Of a stretch of DNA of 64,000 bases, positions 49,591 to 57,692 are shown piece by piece. The translations under genes and the position numbers were made by a program. The DNA comes from an uncultured Flavobacteriaceae bacterium (GTDB lineage: Bacteria > Bacteroidota > Bacteroidia > Flavobacteriales > Flavobacteriaceae): assembly GCA_947494565.1 (NCBI GenBank), contig CANLVG010000003.1:427703-491702 (forward strand), in the 5' to 3' direction. Every line of letters begins with the position of its first letter. Within the stretch, counting starts at the first letter, position 1. Below the pieces are notes generated by a model. It was not told where the DNA came from. It saw nothing but the letters and a program-made list of their open reading frames with translations, and made no database searches.

Positions 49591-49893
49591 TTATTCAGGA
49601 CTTTTTTTTAAGTAATTCAATTTAATTCCAGTTACTATTGCCTGTATAATTCCTATTATCCAGTACGTTGGAAACCTTAATGATGTGTAGACAACTTCGT
49701 AACTGTCCATCCAACCTCCGTTTGATTCAACTATTGCCAGTTCAATAAACATTGAACAGAAAGGAAATAAGATGCCAAATAAAATCCCACCAAAAACGCA
49801 TCCCATTCCAAATTCAATTTTTTTTCTCCAGAATCGGATATTCAGAAAAATTAGAATAGCAAAGATTATGTAATCAAAATATCCAAATAGCAT
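49591..49893 (-). CDS. small membrane protein of unknown function
   Basis: 100 residues with three hydrophobic segments (about 3-18, 30-53 and 74-92). No family recognised. Cassette ends GTTACACCA (49512) and TGGTGTAAC (49911-49919) are perfectly complementary. The stop codon is 77 bp from the border, leaving a short non-coding 3' part. Confidence 0.55.
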   Translation of the reverse strand: MLFGYFDYIIFAILIFLNIRFWRKKIEFGMGCVFGGILFGILFPFCSMFIELAIVESNGGWMDSYEVVYTSLRFPTYWIIGIIQAIVTGIKLNYLKKSPE

Positions 49894-49916
49894 TTTTTTT
49901 GCTCCAAATGTGGTGT

Positions 49917-50103
49917 AACGGTTCGGCTATGAACAGTACGGAAGCAAACTGGCATTTGCTTTCCGCTACGCACATAGCGAAATCTTTTTGTTTTGATTTA
50001 ATTTTTCTTGTCCAAAGCAAAATCCCAAAGATTTGGCGACCCAATAAAAATACGCAAACGCTGCGAATAAACACTTTAGCCCGCATTACTCATAGGTTTT
50101 GTT
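49917..50103 (-). repeat. long attC-like site, 187 bp
   Basis: Left core AAC 49917-49919 (GTGTAACGGTTCGGCTATG), right core GTT 50101-50103 (GTTAGCAAAAG). Inner GCAAAATCCC-AAAGATTTGGC hairpin; right arm CCGCATTACTCATAGG. Confidence 0.88.
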
Positions 50104-50391
50104 AGCAAAAGTTGCGACACGTATGAGTAAGCACATTCTCTTTCCGCAGATTAGGTTTCGATTGCAAATCGATTCGAGAACGATTCCACAACGATTGCGC
50201 AGATTGGAACGTTCTGTACCTGTTTTGAGTAAAGTCCATTTGCACAAACTCGCTAAGAAGTCCATCAGCGCAAAAGTTGCGTCTGAGTAAGGTCCATTTA
50301 CGCAAAAAATTCGAGGACTTACGTCCTTAAAATGACAAGATATTTACCGATGATTTCCACGAGAAGATTTAATTTTCGAGCGATTTTTGCT
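50104..50391. other. ORF-less cassette
   Basis: Bounded by GTTAGCAAAA (50101) and TTTTGCTAAC (50385-50394), perfectly complementary, so it is a complete unit of about 290 bp. The only open frame (minus, 50102-50305) is low-complexity, starts at no convincing site and overlaps repeated motifs. GTCCATTT recurs at 50233, 50261-like and 50292. Motifs are shared with the ORF-less cassette at 54678 and with 19839-19945. It may carry an RNA or a promoter. Confidence 0.6.
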
Positions 50392-50456
50392 AACGTTCCA
50401 GCTATGAAGCGTAGGAACGGTTTGGTTGGTTAGGCCTATGCTTTATAGCCATTGTT
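50392..50456 (-). repeat. short attC-like site, 65 bp
   Basis: Left core AAC 50392-50394 (GCTAACGTTCCAGCTATGAAG), right core GTT 50454-50456 (GTTAGGTGC). Arms GCTATGAAGC and TGCTTTATAGC pair. Confidence 0.85.
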
Positions 50457-50464
50457 AGGTGCTT

Positions 50465-50821
50465 TTATTTCTTTTTAAATAGTCTTTTTAACCAGTTTGA
50501 TTTTTCTTTTGAAGGGTCTATTATTTCCTCTTTCCAACTTCCATCTGCTCTTCTTGTTGCTCTCTTATTTCCAATTTCCATTACTTGTCCTTCGCCATGG
50601 TCAATGAATTCGAGTAAATCTTGAGTAGTCCAAACAATCTCCGAGTTATCTTTTAGCTCAACAGAAATCGCATAATCAATTTCGGTATCTCCAATAAATT
50701 CTATATTGGTTACTGAAGGAGTTGTAAATCCCATACATACTCCGTCTTTCAGAGCAACTCCAGCGGCTCTGGTCTTTTCATTGTCTACGAACTTTACGTT
50801 ATCTCCAAATTCAATTATCAT
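50465..50821 (-). CDS. small protein of unknown function
   Basis: 118 residues, no signal peptide. Beta-rich N-terminal part (MIIEFGDNVKFVDNEKTRAAGVALKDGVCMGFTTPSVTNIEFIGDTEIDYAISVEL) and a basic C-terminus (SNWLKRLFKKK). The pattern suggests a small toxin-immunity-like or SH3-like fold, but I do not recognise a family. Its start codon directly follows the stop of the upstream gene, so the pair is translationally coupled in one cassette. Confidence 0.55.
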   Translation of the reverse strand: MIIEFGDNVKFVDNEKTRAAGVALKDGVCMGFTTPSVTNIEFIGDTEIDYAISVELKDNSEIVWTTQDLLEFIDHGEGQVMEIGNKRATRRADGSWKEEIIDPSKEKSNWLKRLFKKK

Positions 50822-51211
50822 CTATCCTAAATTCTCTTTTATAATTAAACGACATTTCATTTTATTCCATTGAGTACTTAACCCTTGAAGAAAAATCAGA
50901 TTTCCATACTCATCCATATTATTATGCCTTTCAGTGATTCTAAGCCATTCTCGATAGAAATTGTCGAATTGTTCTTCATTGTATTCTGGTAGCTTGAAGT
51001 CAGATAGATTCCAAATCTTTTCAAATTCAACCTTGTCCAGAATTTCTACTGGAGGATTTTTAATACCAATTAAATCCAATAATAATTGAAGCTGATTCTC
51101 GTCTTTAAAAGTTACAGTTTGAAAGTCTGGAAATCTATCCACAAACTTTTCAATGTCATTGAAGTCAGTCAATTCGAAATTATCACTTGCTATGAAATTG
51201 AAATTCATCAT
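50822..51211 (-). CDS. small protein of unknown function
   Basis: About 129 residues from MMNFNFIASDNFELTDFNDIEKFVDRFPDFQ. Acidic and helical with no signal peptide or known motif. It has a cytoplasmic character resembling immunity or Imm-like proteins, which is only an impression. First gene of a two-gene cassette with perfect ends GTTAGGTGC (50454) and GCACCTAAC (51223-51231). Confidence 0.55.
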   Translation of the reverse strand: MMNFNFIASDNFELTDFNDIEKFVDRFPDFQTVTFKDENQLQLLLDLIGIKNPPVEILDKVEFEKIWNLSDFKLPEYNEEQFDNFYREWLRITERHNNMDEYGNLIFLQGLSTQWNKMKCRLIIKENLG

Positions 51212-51228
51212 TTGTATAAATTGCACCT

Positions 51229-51353
51229 AACGGTTCGGCTATGATTAGTTGCGGCTTTAGAAATCCGCAGGATTTCCCGCCGTACACTAAACATAGTAAT
51301 AATGCGCAGATTTTCCGCAGGAAAATCCCAAGCAATTAATTATAGGTATTGTT
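51229..51353 (-). repeat. attC-like site, 125 bp
   Basis: Left core AAC 51229-51231 (CACCTAACGGTTCGGCTATG), right core GTT 51351-51353 (GTTACAGCTCG). GATTAGTTGCGG class; inner GAAATCC-GCAGGATTTCC hairpin; right arm CAATTAATTATAGGTATT. Confidence 0.88.
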
Positions 51354-51366
51354 ACAGCTCGTTTTT

Positions 51367-51927
51367 TTATTCTGCCAGTACTTCGTTATTTTGGTCAATC
51401 CCTTTTGTCTTAGTTATTTTCCAACCCTTTTTATTTTCAAAGCTCACGTACCAAGTGAGTATTTCAGAATTCTGTATTTGGTAAACCATTAAGCTCCCTT
51501 GTCCATTCGTAACGGTGTTTGTAGAAATCCATATACACAAACCATCTACAGTTTTATCTGAAATCAGTCTTTTTTTGTTTTCCGTACTACGTTGCCATAT
51601 ATGCTTCAATTCTTGGAATTTTGAATTTTCAATTCCTTTCTTCTTGTAGAACGTTTCGTTTAGAACTCGATTTGGATTGAATGGTGGGATTGTAATTTCT
51701 TTACCCCAATACGGTTCTAAAACAAATGGAATCATAGAGCCGATTCCAGTTTCATATTTCCTTATCTTCTTACCAGAAAAATTAAGCCATTTATGGTCAA
51801 ACCAATTTTTGATTCGAATGATTGAGACTTCGCTAGGATTTAATGAAGAAATCAGATTCCCAATAATGGACTCAACAACTTCGATAAATCCTGAATCATC
51901 CGTATTGTCAAGTTTGAGTTTAATCAT
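51367..51927 (-). CDS. cytoplasmic protein of unknown function
   Basis: 186 residues, no signal peptide. N-terminal MIKLKLDNTDDSGFIEVVESIIGNLISSLNPSEVSIIRIKNWFDHKWLNFSGKKI, a middle PYWGKEITIPPFNPNRVLNE and a C-terminal LTWYVSFENKKGWKITKTKGI. I do not recognise a family. Cassette ends GTTACAGC (51351) and GCTGTAAC (51941-51948) are perfect. Confidence 0.55.
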   Translation of the reverse strand: MIKLKLDNTDDSGFIEVVESIIGNLISSLNPSEVSIIRIKNWFDHKWLNFSGKKIRKYETGIGSMIPFVLEPYWGKEITIPPFNPNRVLNETFYKKKGIENSKFQELKHIWQRSTENKKRLISDKTVDGLCIWISTNTVTNGQGSLMVYQIQNSEILTWYVSFENKKGWKITKTKGIDQNNEVLAE

Positions 51928-51945
51928 TTTTTGGAAATGTGCTGT

Positions 51946-52133
51946 AACGGTTGAGCTAAGCGTAGTGCGGAGGCAAGGAAACTTTTCGTTTCCGTCTGCC
52001 GACGTAGCTAAAGCTTATTGTTTTGCTTTTTCTTTTTTTGTCCAAAGCTAAATCCATAAGATTTAGCGACTTTATGAATATACACAGACCTTTCGGTTTT
52101 GCCCTAAAGTCCGCATTACGTTTAGGTTTTGTT
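51946..52133 (-). repeat. long attC-like site, 188 bp (best-preserved example)
   Basis: Left core AAC 51946-51948 (GCTGTAACGGTTGAGCTAAG), right core GTT 52131-52133 (GTTACCTGC). Outer arms GGTTGAGCTAAGCGTAGTGCGG and CCGCATTACGTTTAGGTTTT pair with G-T wobbles (written here in parts). Inner hairpins GGAAAC-TTTTC-GTTTCC and GCTAAATCC-ATAA-GATTTAGC. Confidence 0.9.
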
Positions 52134-52755
52134 ACCTGCTGGCTTTCTTCAGTTTCTTTATAGATTTTTGTGCCAGTTCTCCAATTGTAAATTCTGCCTT
52201 TTGACTTAAGAAACCATTCTCGTCGTAAATTTCGGGAAGAACTTTATTGTCCGTTAATTTTTTAAGAAAAGGTATTTCACTCTCGGTTCCGATTGTCCCT
52301 AATGTCAGAATACAATCATAAACGACCATTGGGTTTTTAGATTTTGTTTTTTCTTTTACATAAGGGACTGCTTCTTTCAAATTAAAATCTTCAAATGTCC
52401 TGCACAAATTTGAAATTAAAGTATTGTTGTCTGTTCTGTTAAACAATTGAAGAAGTTTATTCGAGCTTGATTTTAGATTATTAGAATTAATTGATTGAAT
52501 GGCAACAATCTGGACAAATTCATCTTTGTCGAACAATGCTTTTTCCAATAACGGTTTTATTCTTGGGTCATCTAACTCAACAAGTTTATAAAGTAATTGT
52601 CCTCTAGCAACTTCTGTCGAATCATTAAAGCTAGTTAATAAAGAGTCAAAACTGTGGTTATTCAAAATTTCAGATTTTGGAGATTTCTCCTCAGGTTTGA
52701 CATTACAGGAAGATATAATAATTGATGTCAATACTATAAATGCAATTTTATTCAT
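52132..52755 (-). CDS. HEAT-repeat lipoprotein
   Basis: 207 residues. Lipoprotein signal (VLTSIIISSCNVK). HEAT-like helical repeats follow: DDPRIKPLLEKALFDKDEFVQIVAIQSINSNNL, LKEAVPYVKEKTKSKNPMVVYDCILTLGTIGTESEIPFLKKL. Probably a periplasmic binding or scaffold protein. The stop codon TAA is formed by the attC core (AGG-TAA-C). Ends GTTACCTGC (52131) and GCAGGTAAC (52777-52785) are perfect. Confidence 0.75.
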   Translation of the reverse strand: MNKIAFIVLTSIIISSCNVKPEEKSPKSEILNNHSFDSLLTSFNDSTEVARGQLLYKLVELDDPRIKPLLEKALFDKDEFVQIVAIQSINSNNLKSSSNKLLQLFNRTDNNTLISNLCRTFEDFNLKEAVPYVKEKTKSKNPMVVYDCILTLGTIGTESEIPFLKKLTDNKVLPEIYDENGFLSQKAEFTIGELAQKSIKKLKKASR

Positions 52756-52782
52756 TGTGCTAAGTTTCTTCAGCTTGCAGGT

Positions 52783-52905
52783 AACGGTCTCGGCTATGAG
52801 TAGTTGCGTGTTTTAGCGGTTAACTTTGCAAGTACACACCAAACTGAAAATCCTCGCGGATTTTCAGAAGTAGGCGAGAACAAGCAATTACTTATAGCCA
52901 TTGTT
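52783..52905 (-). repeat. attC-like site, 123 bp
   Basis: Left core AAC 52783-52785 (CAGGTAACGGTCTCGGCTATG), right core GTT 52903-52905 (GTTGGCAATAG). Inner GAAAATCC-TCGC-GGATTTTC hairpin; right arm CAATTACTTATAGCC. Confidence 0.9.
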
Positions 52906-52918
52906 GGCAATAGTATTT

Positions 52919-54532
52919 TTATTTTTTAAGCATAATTTCATTTATCAATTTTTCAAATATTAGACTGTCAGATGGTCTTGGAGCGTTGTTACTTTTTATC
53001 CTGTTTTTAGTGTCTAAAATGCTATACCTAGGAATTGTATAAAATGTTTTATTCGAGTTTTCCCTTATTAGTAAATGTTTTAATAGCCTCGATTTTTTTT
53101 GATTTATTATGAGATATTGGTTTTCTTCTGATACATAATTCTGTAATCCAGATAGTGTTTGAATCCATTTGGTCTTATCCTCATCCACTGAAAAGTAAAA
53201 AAAGTTAAGGCTTTGTTCATTTTCCATTTTTCGCTTAAAGTTTTTTGCTTTTTTGAATTCTGAAATACACGGTCCGCACCAGCTAGCCCAGAAATCAAAA
53301 ACCTTAATTTGATTAGGATATTTGTTAAGTATTTTGAGCAAGGTTGTTGTGTCACCATCAATAGTTAGGAGCTTTTCATTTAACAGTTCTTCCGTTAAAA
53401 GAAAATCGTATGATTTTAGGTCATCAAAAATTTCATCCATTCTGGCATACGCCGATTCAGAGAATTCGTCTTTGTAGTCTGTAATTAGGCTTTTCAATAA
53501 GTCAACATCTTGTTCTCCTTGACCAAAACCTTTCATGTAATAGTCATTTATTAGGCGGCCAATTGCATAGGTTTTTAATTCTCCCTCCAGATTTTTTTCT
53601 ATGAATTCCCTTTCATTCGTAAAGTTTCTTCTTGAGTATTCCAGGTAATCATGATTTGCAAAAACATGTCTGATATAGAGAGTTAATGTGCGTTTAAAAT
53701 AGTCGTTGTTTATTAAGTCGGGTCTTTTAAAATCTTCTATGCTAATGCTACTATAATATTTGTTAGAGTCAAAAAAGTCTTCCCTGTTATTATTAGTTGT
53801 TGCGTACACATACATCATATCATTAGTATTATTTAGATATTCACCAGCAACATATTCATGAGGTATGTTTCTTGGTAATATCAAATTATGCAGATATTCA
53901 TATTTCAATTCAGAGCCTACAATATTCTTAAAATCTTTAGATACTTTAGGGTTTCGTTTAACATAGTCTTTGAAAATGGAATCTTTCTTCAGATAAGATG
54001 AATACAGTTCATTTCTATAAATAAAAGGGTCATATTTATAATAAGCCCAATCCTGTCTATGGGGGTCATTCATTTCAAGGAAAAAGTTATAATGCGCTTC
54101 GTTTTTTCCTGAAAACTTTAATTCCCCATTTTTGACTGTCATAGAAATAGTATCTCCCGGCGTAAATAAAACCCTTGTGAAATAGGGTGATGAGTCCTCC
54201 CTCTTTTCTGAAAAAGCGATTAAATCCATCAGTTGAGGCTTTTTAATATTGTACATTGTTAGGGATAAGGAATCTCCTATTAGAGTCCTATTTTCAGGGC
54301 TTTTGTGGAATGAAAAGCCAAAATCCGAGAAATTCAAAAAATTAAGGTATTCAAGGGCATAGCTATCATCTGTTTTCCCGTAAAGAGTAATGCTTTTAGA
54401 TGAATCGACAGCATTTGATACTTGTTCATCTATTTCGGAATTTTCGGCAGTTCTTTTTTTTGATTTTTGTTCTTTTCCACAACCGATAAAGCAAACAATA
54501 ATTATTAATAATAAAATTAATTTTTGTGTCAT
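52919..54532 (-). CDS. TlpA-like thioredoxin-domain lipoprotein
   Basis: About 537 residues from MTQKLILLLIIIVCFIGCGKEQ (lipoprotein signal). The long middle part (residues about 40-380) is helical and unassigned. The C-terminal 150 residues are a TlpA/ResA-like thioredoxin domain with the C-x-x-C motif in FDFWASWCGPCISEFKK. Such proteins are extracytoplasmic disulfide reductases. The large N-terminal part is like AhpC/TSA-type Bacteroidota lipoproteins with DUF4369-like domains, though the match is uncertain. Cassette ends GTTGGCAATA (52903) and TATTGCCAAC (54545-54554) are perfect. Confidence 0.85.
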   Translation of the reverse strand: MTQKLILLLIIIVCFIGCGKEQKSKKRTAENSEIDEQVSNAVDSSKSITLYGKTDDSYALEYLNFLNFSDFGFSFHKSPENRTLIGDSLSLTMYNIKKPQLMDLIAFSEKREDSSPYFTRVLFTPGDTISMTVKNGELKFSGKNEAHYNFFLEMNDPHRQDWAYYKYDPFIYRNELYSSYLKKDSIFKDYVKRNPKVSKDFKNIVGSELKYEYLHNLILPRNIPHEYVAGEYLNNTNDMMYVYATTNNNREDFFDSNKYYSSISIEDFKRPDLINNDYFKRTLTLYIRHVFANHDYLEYSRRNFTNEREFIEKNLEGELKTYAIGRLINDYYMKGFGQGEQDVDLLKSLITDYKDEFSESAYARMDEIFDDLKSYDFLLTEELLNEKLLTIDGDTTTLLKILNKYPNQIKVFDFWASWCGPCISEFKKAKNFKRKMENEQSLNFFYFSVDEDKTKWIQTLSGLQNYVSEENQYLIINQKKSRLLKHLLIRENSNKTFYTIPRYSILDTKNRIKSNNAPRPSDSLIFEKLINEIMLKK

Positions 54533-54551
54533 GGTTTTCGATATTATTGCC

Positions 54552-54677
54552 AACGGTTTGGCTATGATTAGTTGCGGAAATGTCCGCAGTATATTTCCAG
54601 CGTTGTAGCTAAGTTACTGATAATTGCGAAAGATTTTCCGTGAGGAAAATCCGTAGCAATTAATTATAGGTTTTGTT
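54552..54677 (-). repeat. attC-like site, 126 bp
   Basis: Left core AAC 54552-54554 (TTGCCAACGGTTTGGCTATG), right core GTT 54675-54677 (GTTGGCAAAGCG). Inner GATTTTCC-GTGA-GGAAAATC hairpin. Confidence 0.88.
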
Positions 54678-54897
54678 GGCAAAGCGTTTTTTTAATTTTT
54701 GCGACCGAGTAAAAGCCTGCGTTCTGCTTGCGTTTTGCGTGCGTCTGAGTAAGAAAGTCTTGCGTACTGCTCCGAACCCCTCCGAATCGCGCTAAAATCC
54801 ATTTACGTTTGAGTGAGAAGTCCATGCTTCGCAAGAGTTTTGAATCGCAGAACTTTGAATAAAGGACAAACTTAAATACCTAGACAAAATGTTTGCC
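54678..54897. other. ORF-less cassette
   Basis: Bounded by GTTGGCAAA (54675) and GTTTGCCAAC (54891-54900), complementary over eight bases. No open frame is convincing. It shares GCGTCTGAGTAAG (54741-54753) and TCCATTTACG (54798-54807) with the ORF-less cassette at 50104. Confidence 0.6.
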
Positions 54898-55084
54898 AAC
54901 GGTTTAGCTATGAACAGTACGGGAGCAAACTAACGTTTGCTTTCCGCCACGCACATAGCAAAATCTTTTTGTTTTGATTTATTTTTTCTTGTCCAGAGCA
55001 AAATCCAAAAGATTTTGCGGACTTCATAAAAATACGTAAACCTAGCGATTAAGCGCTAAACCCGTATTGTTTATAGGTTTTGTT
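54898..55084 (-). repeat. long attC-like site, 187 bp
   Basis: Left core AAC 54898-54900 (TTGCCAACGGTTTAGCTATG), right core GTT 55082-55084 (GTTGGCAAATCG). Inner GCAAAATCC-AAAAGATTTTGC hairpin; right arm CCCGTATTGTTTATAGG. Confidence 0.88.
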
Positions 55085-55101
55085 GGCAAATCGTTTTTAT
55101 T

Positions 55102-55512
55102 TTACAGAATTGTTAGTCCGATTAATAAAGCCCCAACGATTACAACTAAGAGTCCAAATGAGAATAGTTTATCCGACGCTTTTACATGCGGGTTTTCTCC
55201 AAATAATTGACTATTTATTTCGTCTGAATTTCTCATGTATAAAATGAAGTCCCGTTTATGTAAACCAATGCTTGCTTTTCGAAAAATCCTGTCAAAAGTC
55301 CAGTAAATTATCGGCACGCAAAGTCCATAATACATAGCTAGTTCATCTTCTTGTCCCGAGTTCCGATTAAGAAGTCCAATAACCCCAGTTACAAATAGAA
55401 TTCCGCAAACCGTCCAGACTATTTTCGGTTTTAGCCATACTTTCTTTCTTGAGTATAAAATAAAAAAACTCAAGCCAAGCGCAATTCCAATTCCGATTAT
55501 GCTTTTATCCAA
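55102..55512 (-). CDS. small membrane protein of unknown function
   Basis: 136 residues with four hydrophobic segments (about 4-20, 29-47, 60-78 and 112-134). No recognised family. Cassette ends GTTGGCAAA (55082) and TTTGCCAAC (55526-55534) are perfect. Confidence 0.6.
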   Translation of the reverse strand: MDKSIIGIGIALGLSFFILYSRKKVWLKPKIVWTVCGILFVTGVIGLLNRNSGQEDELAMYYGLCVPIIYWTFDRIFRKASIGLHKRDFILYMRNSDEINSQLFGENPHVKASDKLFSFGLLVVIVGALLIGLTIL

Positions 55513-55531
55513 TATTTATTAAATGTTTGCC

Positions 55532-55655
55532 AACGGTTCGGCTAAGGTTCGTTGCTGTGATTCGTCCGAAGGACAATCCAGCCGAACCTAAAGATAGCTT
55601 TATAAGCGTGATTTCCGTAGAGGAAATCCGCAAGCAATGAATTTTAGGCTTTGTT
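55532..55655 (-). repeat. attC-like site, 124 bp
   Basis: Left core AAC 55532-55534 (TTGCCAACGGTTCGGCTAAG), right core GTT 55653-55655 (GTTGTAGCAAG). Inner GATTTCC-GTAGA-GGAAATC hairpin; right arm CAATGAATTTTAGGC. Confidence 0.88.
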
Positions 55656-55663
55656 GTAGCAAG

Positions 55664-56047
55664 TTATTTCTTTTTCAGAGTTAATTCAATCAAATTAGTA
55701 ATTTGAAAAGTGAATCTATCTCCGTTTTGAGTGTAATCCGATATACAGAGTTCTTTAGTATTACTGGATTTTAGAATAAGTTTGTCGCCCCTAATTGACC
55801 ATGACAACTTTGCTGTCCGTTTTATTAATTCTTGTCCATCATTCGAAGTTAAAGCGACTAAATACTTATCAGTAAATTCCATCTCCGATCCAATAATATT
55901 TTCATTGTCCAATCTCAGACAAATCCCTGGATGTATTACACTTACCTTTTCAATTTTCCATTTACCGATCAAATCCGTTTCGGTGATGTAATCAGACTGA
56001 ATTAGACCAAAAATATTCAGAAGTAATAATGATATTAAACCTTTCAT
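55664..56047 (-). CDS. exported lipocalin-like protein
   Basis: About 127 residues from MKGLISLLLLNIFGLIQ (signal peptide). The mature part begins TETDLIGKWKIEKVSVI, the usual opening G-K-W of small lipocalin-like domains, and continues as alternating beta strands (AKLSWSIRGDKLILKSS, FTFQITNLIELTLK). Cassette ends GTTGTAGCAA (55653) and TTGCTACAAC (56111-56120) are perfect. Confidence 0.65.
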   Translation of the reverse strand: MKGLISLLLLNIFGLIQSDYITETDLIGKWKIEKVSVIHPGICLRLDNENIIGSEMEFTDKYLVALTSNDGQELIKRTAKLSWSIRGDKLILKSSNTKELCISDYTQNGDRFTFQITNLIELTLKKK

Positions 56048-56117
56048 AAAACTAAGACGAATCAAAGGAGAACTCGTTACTTGGTTTCAAAGCTTGAAGT
56101 TTTGTATAATTTGCTAC

Positions 56118-56305
56118 AACGGTTTGTGTATGAAACGTAGCGTGTAAAAAGACACTAACTTTTCGAATTAGCACAGAGCCGAATTTTTATATTTTGTTTT
56201 TAATTTTTCTCTTTTAAAAAGCCAAATTAAAAATTTGGCGGACTTTATAGATATAGACAAACCTTTCGGTTTAGCACTTATTAGCTATGTTTTATACACC
56301 GTGTT
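56118..56305 (-). repeat. long attC-like site, 188 bp
   Basis: Left core AAC 56118-56120 (GCTACAACGGTTTGTGTATG), right core GTT 56303-56305 (GTTAGCAACTGG). Inner GCCAAATT-AAAAATTTGGC hairpin; right arm TAGCTATGTTTTATACACC. Confidence 0.85.
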
Positions 56306-56317
56306 AGCAACTGGTTT

Positions 56318-56788
56318 TTATTTTTTTGTATCCGGTTTAATTTCAAAGTTACTGTTCAGGTTATATTTCCAATCGTCAGTAAATTCCATATAGTTTTTTC
56401 CGTCCATTGTTGTCAAAACCATTCCCTCAACACTTGCAATATAGAACTCATTCCAATTTTGTATAAAATCCGATGTTTTTACTTTTACGATTGGGTCATT
56501 CCAATCCAACCAAGTGAAAAGAAATTCAGATTTTGATAACTCACTTTTTTTCAACCAATCCGTTATTTCCGACTCATTCTCTTCATAGTCAAAAAAGAAT
56601 TGATAGTGATTTTTCGATTTATTCCAGTCAACAGTCGAGTGGTCAATTTCCCAATTTTCTCCGTTGTTGCTAACTCCTAAATCAGCCAGGAATTTATTAA
56701 ATCCGCCATCTTTTCCATTAATTCCAACTGACTCGATAAAAGTCAGATGTTCGTGTAAAAAATGCTTTTTATTGGTTAAAATTCCCAT
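56318..56788 (-). CDS. cytoplasmic protein of unknown function
   Basis: 156 residues, no signal peptide. It contains LHEHLTFIESVGINGKDGGFNKFLADLGVSNNGENWEIDHSTVDWNKSKNHYQFFFDYEENESEITDWLKKS. The fold and function are unknown; the acidic, Trp-rich character is like small immunity-type proteins. Cassette ends GTTAGCAAC (56303) and GTTGCTAAC (56802-56810) are perfect. Confidence 0.58.
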   Translation of the reverse strand: MGILTNKKHFLHEHLTFIESVGINGKDGGFNKFLADLGVSNNGENWEIDHSTVDWNKSKNHYQFFFDYEENESEITDWLKKSELSKSEFLFTWLDWNDPIVKVKTSDFIQNWNEFYIASVEGMVLTTMDGKNYMEFTDDWKYNLNSNFEIKPDTKK

Positions 56789-56807
56789 TGGTTCTTTACT
56801 TGTTGCT

Positions 56808-56997
56808 AACGGTTGGGCTAAGCGTAATGCGGAAGTAAGGAAACTTTTCGTTTCCGTCTGCTCTGCGAGCCAGAGCTTTTTGTTTAGTAATTATTTTTTC
56901 TTTTTAATTGCCAAATCCAAAAGATTTGGCGGACTAGGCAAACAAGCCCAAGCCTTTAAATATAGCACTTTATGCCCTATTTGCTATAGCCATTGTT
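56808..56997 (-). repeat. long attC-like site, 190 bp
   Basis: Left core AAC 56808-56810 (TTGCTAACGGTTGGGCTAAG), right core GTT 56995-56997 (GTTGTGCGTTC). Inner GCCAAATCC-AAAAGATTTGGC and CTCTGCGAGCCAGAG hairpins; nearly identical inner part to 61866-62057. Confidence 0.88.
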
Positions 56998-57009
56998 GTG
57001 CGTTCGGCT

Positions 57010-57528
57010 TTATTCATTTTCATCATCAAGGCTTTCTAAAAACTTAATTGGGTCTTTCAAAAAACTATGGGCATCCGAATTCCTAATACTTTCTTTTATT
57101 TCTTCAAAATCAGCGTTCATCAATTTACCCTTTCTGTCCATAAACATCCAGTCGTTTTCTTGTCCCAATTCAATCATATTTTTCAGGAAAGCAAATCCAT
57201 TTTCTCGTAAATCTGCTCTAAAGGAAAATTCAGTTATTGATAATGTTTCTTCGTCCAATGCCATAAAAGCATCATTGTCCAAGGTTTCAGTATATGTTTT
57301 CCAATGAAAGCTTGTTTTACTATTTCCCCAATCACCTCTTTTGACTATTAAGTCAATTTTTGGGGTAATTCCGTCTGGTTTTTTGTCAATTTCTTTCCAA
57401 TATAATTCCGCATCAGATTCAAAAAATCCAGTTTCGGTACTAACTCCTATTTGGTTTGGAATCAGTCCTTGTTTTTTTAGAATTCCCTCTGTAGGAACAA
57501 CTGCTAAATAGTATTGATAAATTGCCAT
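57010..57528 (-). CDS. cytoplasmic protein of unknown function
   Basis: 172 residues, no signal peptide. N-terminal MAIYQYYLAVVPTEGILKKQG, then ELYWKEI, IDLIVKRGDWGNSKTSFHWKTY and FSFRADLRENGFAFLKNMIELGQENDWMFMDRKGKLM. It resembles small immunity or SMI-like single-domain proteins by character only. Cassette ends GTTGTGCGT (56995) and ACGCACAAC (57551-57559) are perfect. Confidence 0.6.
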   Translation of the reverse strand: MAIYQYYLAVVPTEGILKKQGLIPNQIGVSTETGFFESDAELYWKEIDKKPDGITPKIDLIVKRGDWGNSKTSFHWKTYTETLDNDAFMALDEETLSITEFSFRADLRENGFAFLKNMIELGQENDWMFMDRKGKLMNADFEEIKESIRNSDAHSFLKDPIKFLESLDDENE

Positions 57529-57556
57529 TTATTTTCGGTTTTCTTAGCTGACGCAC

Positions 57557-57680
57557 AACGTGTTCGTGTATGGTTTCGTTGTGTCGTGTACTAATTTAGC
57601 AAATAAACAGTAACCCAATAGTTCGGCCGCGTGGAAATTCCGATTAGGAATTTCAGACGCAATGAACTATACACGTTGTT
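57557..57680 (-). repeat. attC-like site, 124 bp
   Basis: Left core AAC 57557-57559 (CGCACAACGTGTTCGTGTATG), right core GTT 57678-57680 (GTTGTGCTTCG). Inner GGAAATTCC-GATTA-GGAATTTC hairpin; right arm CAATGAACTATACACG. Confidence 0.88.
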
Positions 57681-57692
57681 GTGCTTCGTTTT

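Noticed and set aside
50099..50290. 63-codon plus-strand frame in the same cassette
   Set aside because: Shadow frame of the repeated motifs with no independent support.
50102..50305. 67-codon minus-strand frame in the ORF-less cassette
   Set aside because: It overlaps repeated motifs shared with non-coding segments, has low-complexity Arg/Ser/Gln content and no family; the same motifs elsewhere lack an open frame.
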